64,000 bases of DNA, from NCBI RefSeq assembly GCF_024707485.1, contig NZ_CP102602.1, positions 744,001 to 808,000 of the forward strand, given 5' to 3'. The notes below the pieces were generated by a model. The model ran no database searches. It was not told the origin of the DNA and saw only the letters and a program-made list of their open reading frames with translations. The stretch is from Thermococcus thermotolerans. Its GTDB lineage: Archaea > Methanobacteriota_B > Thermococci > Thermococcales > Thermococcaceae. The position numbers and the translations under genes are program-made. Position 1 is the first letter of the stretch. Each line of letters starts with the position of its first letter. This document shows, one piece after another, positions 60,701-64,000 of the stretch.

Positions 60701-62940
60701 AATTCCGGTTCAGGCTTTCCCGGTATTCACCCGAGGAGGAGGCAGTCTACGGGACGATACTGACCCTGGGAAACGGGCATCTCGGAGTTCGGGGCGAGGT
60801 TGAGCTTGAGCCAACTATATACGGCACGACCATAGCCGGTGTTTATGATGATGCCCCTTACTTTTACCGCGAAATCGTCAACGCCCCCAGGGTCGTGGGT
60901 CTGCAGCTGATGTTCAACGGTGAGCCCCTGAATCTGAGCACCCACAAAATTCTGCGCTACGAGAGGGAGCTGGACATAGAAAAAGGAACCCTAAAAACGT
61001 GGGTGGAGCTCGAAGCCAAAAAGGGAGCCAGAATTAACTACGAGAGCACGCGGATAGTGCATGGAAAAAGAAAAAACCTCGTTATTGTGAGGTTCAGGTT
61101 CAGGGCCAGTCAGGACGGCCTCCTCACGATACTGAACCCGATAGAACTCGACACGGCCAATCCGTCCTACAGAGGGGAGATACTCGTCAGGCACTATTCA
61201 GTGAAGGAGCTGGACTGCGAGGAGGAGGCGGTGTACGCCCACGTCAGGACGCTGGACGGTAGATACCACGTGGGCATAGCGAGCTCAATTTTCACCCCCT
61301 GGAACCACGAGAGAAGCACCGTAAAGAGCACCAAGCTCATAGGGGAAGTCCTGACGCTGAACGTTGAGGGCGGAAAGGAGTACGAGTTTGTAAAATACGT
61401 TGTAGTGTCCTCAAGCGGCGGAAGCGACATGAAAAGTGCCGTCCTTGAGGAGCTCAGGGAGAGCAAAAGGACGGGGTTTGAGGGGCTGTACGAGGAACAC
61501 GTAGAGTACTGGAAGAAAATCTGGGATAGGGCCCGGGTGGAAATAGAAGGCGACGAAGACGCCGAGAAGGGAGTTGCATTCAGCCTTTTCCATCTGGTGC
61601 AGTCACTTCCCCGCGATAGCCGCATCTCCCTAACCGCAAGGGGGATACACGGCTTTGGCTACCGCGGGCACGTCTTCTGGGACACTGAAATCTACGCGCT
61701 CCCCTTCTTCATGGCAACGATGCCGGAGGAAGCCCGCAGAATGCTCGTTTACAGGTACAACAACCTCAACGCGGCCCGGGAAAATGCAAGGCTTAACGGC
61801 TACGAGGGCGCGCAGTTCCCATGGGAATCGGCCGACGACGGCAGGGAAGCAACGCCTCCCCTCGTGCCGCTGGACATGAGGGGGGAGAGGACGGTCAGGA
61901 TATACACCGGTGAGGAGGAGCATCACATAACGGCCGACATAGCCTACACCGTTGACCTATACTACCGCCTTACGGGGGATGAGGAGTTCATAATCCGCCA
62001 CGGCCTTGAGATTATCCTGGAAACGGCGCGCTTCTGGGCGAGCCGGGTGAGGTACGACGATAAGAAAGGCTACGTGATAGAGAAGGTGATCGGACCGGAC
62101 GAGTACCACGAGCACGTTAACAACAGCTTCTTCACCAACCTGATGGCCAAGCACAACCTGCTCCTCGGGGTCTCGTATTTCAGAAAAGGTCTCGGGAAGA
62201 GCGGGTGGAAGGAGGTCATCGAAAGAGTCGGGGTGACCGAAAGGGAAGTCCAGAGATGGCTTGAGATAGCCGAGGGGCTTTACCTCCCACCGCAGAGGGA
62301 TGACGGGGTTTACGAGGAGTTCGACGGGTATTTTGCACTGATGGACTACACGGTTGACCCCTACGGCCTGGGCGAGGGAAGACTGCCGGAGGAGATAAGG
62401 GAAAACCTCGGAAAAACAAAGCTCATCAAGCAGGCGGACGTTATAGCCGCCCAGTACCTCCTGAAGGACTGGTTTGATATGGATACCATCAGGAGGAACT
62501 TCGAGTACTACATCGTCAGAACCACCCACGCGTCCTCACTTTCAATGCCCACCTACGCCATAGTCGCATCGTGGCTCGGAAACATGGAGCTCGCGTACGA
62601 CTACTTCATGAAATGCGCCTACATAGACCTGAAGAACATCTACGGAAACACCGCGGACGGATTCCATCTGGCAACCGCCGGCGGCCTGTGGCAGATACTC
62701 TTCAGGGGCTTTTGCGGTGTTGATTTCAAGGGAGACACCCTGAAGGTCAACCCGAACCTCCCGGAAAAATGGAAGTCGGTGAGGCTGAGGTTCTTCTTCA
62801 GAGGCTCGTGGCTTGAGCTGGGGGTAAAGCACGGCGAAGTCCACATAAAGATGCTGGAGGGCACGAAACCGATAGGTGTGGAAGCCTTCGGAAGTGAGGC
62901 GGTTCTTCAGCCGGGGGAAGAGGTCGTACTCCGGCCTTAA
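60697..62940 (+). CDS. GH65 disaccharide phosphorylase
   Basis: 747 residues, the usual length of GH65 inverting phosphorylases. The beta-sandwich N-domain (about 1-260) leads to the (alpha/alpha)6 barrel: RGYRGHVFWDTEIYALPFF, GAQFPWES, catalytic acid Glu in GPDEYHEHVNNSFFTN, phosphate-binding KQADVIA, and GHNTADGFHLAT-like GNTADGFHLATAGG. No signal peptide, so it acts on imported sugar, giving beta-glucose 1-phosphate and glucose. Whether the substrate is maltose, trehalose, kojibiose or nigerose cannot be told from the sequence alone. Confidence 0.9.
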   Translation: MKFRFRLSRYSPEEEAVYGTILTLGNGHLGVRGEVELEPTIYGTTIAGVYDDAPYFYREIVNAPRVVGLQLMFNGEPLNLSTHKILRYERELDIEKGTLKTWVELEAKKGARINYESTRIVHGKRKNLVIVRFRFRASQDGLLTILNPIELDTANPSYRGEILVRHYSVKELDCEEEAVYAHVRTLDGRYHVGIASSIFTPWNHERSTVKSTKLIGEVLTLNVEGGKEYEFVKYVVVSSSGGSDMKSAVLEELRESKRTGFEGLYEEHVEYWKKIWDRARVEIEGDEDAEKGVAFSLFHLVQSLPRDSRISLTARGIHGFGYRGHVFWDTEIYALPFFMATMPEEARRMLVYRYNNLNAARENARLNGYEGAQFPWESADDGREATPPLVPLDMRGERTVRIYTGEEEHHITADIAYTVDLYYRLTGDEEFIIRHGLEIILETARFWASRVRYDDKKGYVIEKVIGPDEYHEHVNNSFFTNLMAKHNLLLGVSYFRKGLGKSGWKEVIERVGVTEREVQRWLEIAEGLYLPPQRDDGVYEEFDGYFALMDYTVDPYGLGEGRLPEEIRENLGKTKLIKQADVIAAQYLLKDWFDMDTIRRNFEYYIVRTTHASSLSMPTYAIVASWLGNMELAYDYFMKCAYIDLKNIYGNTADGFHLATAGGLWQILFRGFCGVDFKGDTLKVNPNLPEKWKSVRLRFFFRGSWLELGVKHGEVHIKMLEGTKPIGVEAFGSEAVLQPGEEVVLRP

Positions 62941-62991
62941 CCCCCACAAAGGTTTTTAATCGTGCCCTCGGAAATCTCCCCGGTGGGAGAG

Positions 62992-63852
62992 ATGGAGTTC
63001 CTATACACATACGAGACGCTCAAGCTTGAATTTCCGCTTTCCGAGCCTGAAGAAGCAAAGTTCGTAATTCTCGGCGTCCCCTTCGACGGGACGACTAGTT
63101 TTAAGCCCGGGGCGAGGTTCGGGCCAACCCTGATCAGGCACGCCACCCTCAACCTTGAGAGCTACATCCTCGACTATGACGTTGACCTAGCCGAACTCCC
63201 CATAGCGGACATAGGGGACATTGCCGTCGTCGCCGGCGACCCCCGAAAGACCGCGGACAGGGTCAGAGAGACCCTTGAGGAGCTTAAACGCATAAACCCC
63301 AACGCCCTGCCGATACTCCTCGGTGGAGAACACTCACAGACCCTTGGGGCCGTTGAAGCGCTTAGGCCGGCCAGCTACGTCGTCTTTGATGCACACCTCG
63401 ACCTCAGGGACAGCTACGAGGACAACCCATACAACCACGCCTGCGTGGCGAGAAGGATAGGGGAGCTGGGGGTAAGGGAAGCGATGTTCGGAATACGAAG
63501 CGGGACAAGGGAGGAGGTAGTCTACGCAGAAGAGAACGGAATCCCGTGGGTGCACGCTAGGGATTACGACTTTGATGCTTTTGTTGAACTTGTGAAGCCC
63601 CTCCCGGAGCCGGTGTACCTCTCGGTTGACATAGACGTCTTTGATCTTTCGCTCGTCCCCTCAACCGGAACCCCTGAGGCAGGAGGCCTGGGCTTCTGGG
63701 AAGTCGTGGAAGCCATGGAGTGGCTCGTGGAAAACAAGAATGTAGCGGGCTTCGACATAATGGAGGTTGGGGGGAACGAACTCGGGGACATCACCGCCCT
63801 GACCGCCGCAAAGCTTCTCTTCCACTTCATGGGAGCGAAGGGCAGCCTCTGA
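62992..63852 (+). CDS. speB: Agmatinase/ureohydrolase
   Basis: 286 residues of the arginase-agmatinase family. Binuclear Mn ligands: H in GGEHSQT, DAHLDLRD (D, H, D) and SVDIDVFD (D, D). In Thermococcales such enzymes act on agmatine or aminopropylagmatine in polyamine synthesis. I start at ATG 62992 (GGTGGGAGAG upstream); the TATA-like GGTTTTTAA is at 62951-62959. Confidence 0.9.
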   Translation: MEFLYTYETLKLEFPLSEPEEAKFVILGVPFDGTTSFKPGARFGPTLIRHATLNLESYILDYDVDLAELPIADIGDIAVVAGDPRKTADRVRETLEELKRINPNALPILLGGEHSQTLGAVEALRPASYVVFDAHLDLRDSYEDNPYNHACVARRIGELGVREAMFGIRSGTREEVVYAEENGIPWVHARDYDFDAFVELVKPLPEPVYLSVDIDVFDLSLVPSTGTPEAGGLGFWEVVEAMEWLVENKNVAGFDIMEVGGNELGDITALTAAKLLFHFMGAKGSL

Positions 63853-63902
63853 CAATCATTTTATTTCGAGACTTACAACGAATTGAAATTGAAAAAGAGA
63901 AA

Positions 63903-64000
63903 TTAGGAAGCTTTCAGCTCGTGTTTCATCTTCTCGTAGCTCTCCATCCTGTCCTGCACGGTCTCGGTTCTCAGCAACTTTGCCCTGAGGAAGGGGAGCC
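63903..64000 (-). CDS. C-terminal end of an unidentified gene
   Basis: Partial gene cut by the window edge, minus strand. The frame ends in TAA at 63903-63905; the visible last residues are LLRTETVQDRMESYEKMKHELKAS, a charged helix. Not enough to name it. It converges on the agmatinase gene. Confidence 0.5.
   Translation of the reverse strand, partial: LPFLRAKLLRTETVQDRMESYEKMKHELKAS

Overview
The window is a dense archaeal chromosome segment from a hyperthermophilic euryarchaeon of the Thermococcales, most likely Thermococcus. The evidence is the end of a membrane-bound sulfane sulfur reductase (Mbx) operon, a tungsten aldehyde:ferredoxin oxidoreductase of the WOR4 type, a TrmB-type sugar regulator, archaeal TIP49, L37Ae, RpoP, prefoldin beta, a KEOPS Pcc1 subunit, aIF5A, a CGP-CTERM surface anchor, DUF996/DUF257 proteins, TATA-box promoters and GGTG/GGAGG ribosome binding sites. 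No rRNA or tRNA gene and no CRISPR array was seen.

Layout. 0-2 kb: mbxK(end)-mbxL-mbxN. 2-6.6 kb: two DUF996 membrane proteins, an NCS2 uracil-type permease, a class III aminotransferase/racemase and a divergent Lrp/AsnC regulator. 6.6-12 kb: a probable nitrosative-stress regulon (M24-fold protein, cupin, DUF438 hemerythrin/PAS protein, DUF2249-DUF1858 protein, hybrid cluster protein, small HTH regulator). Its four promoters carry the same palindrome, ATGAC-N4-GTCAT. 12-16.8 kb: a cysteine-tailed unknown protein, a membrane protein with two His-x13-His pairs, thiol-disulfide proteins (glutaredoxin-like, CcdA, a surface-anchored thioredoxin), SemiSWEET and a PEBP lipoprotein. 16.8-27 kb: SDR, DUF257, DUF2284, a small membrane protein with a CARF-like protein and a PIN nuclease, a TumE-type toxin-antitoxin pair, TIP49, two zinc-ribbon membrane proteins, a candidate C/D box sRNA, QueE and small unknown genes. 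27-29 kb: an AT-rich stretch with a secreted protein, a possible insertion-sequence end, and a 740-base gene-free region with structured RNA candidates and repeated hairpins.

29-34.3 kb is a housekeeping cluster (L37Ae, RpoP, Brix protein, Pcc1, prefoldin beta, DUF3194, DHH phosphoesterase, zinc-finger protein, helical-repeat protein, tRNA-binding protein). 34.3-36 kb is a second AT-rich patch with secreted or membrane proteins. 36-44 kb carries WOR4, an aldo-keto reductase, phosphoglycerate mutase, a HIT protein, ThyX, a third DUF996 protein and ArgF. 44-48 kb is an accessory island: a DUF234 ATPase, a gene frameshifted at an (AC)5 tract, and a DUF4143 ATPase preceded by five palindromes, the last four at exactly 32-base spacing. 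48-54.5 kb returns to core genes (NSUN methyltransferase, phosphoesterase, saccharopine-dehydrogenase-like protein, Nep1, NSS-type transporter, aIF5A). 54.5-63 kb encodes uptake and phosphorolysis of a disaccharide (ABC transporter, divergent TrmB regulator, beta-phosphoglucomutase-like HAD, GH65 phosphorylase). An agmatinase follows, and the window ends in a partial gene.

The least explained parts are the ATGAC-N4-GTCAT regulon and its candidate heme membrane protein neighbour, the CARF/PIN operon, the operator array with the adjacent slippage-prone gene, and the RNA-rich gap at 28.3-29.0 kb.
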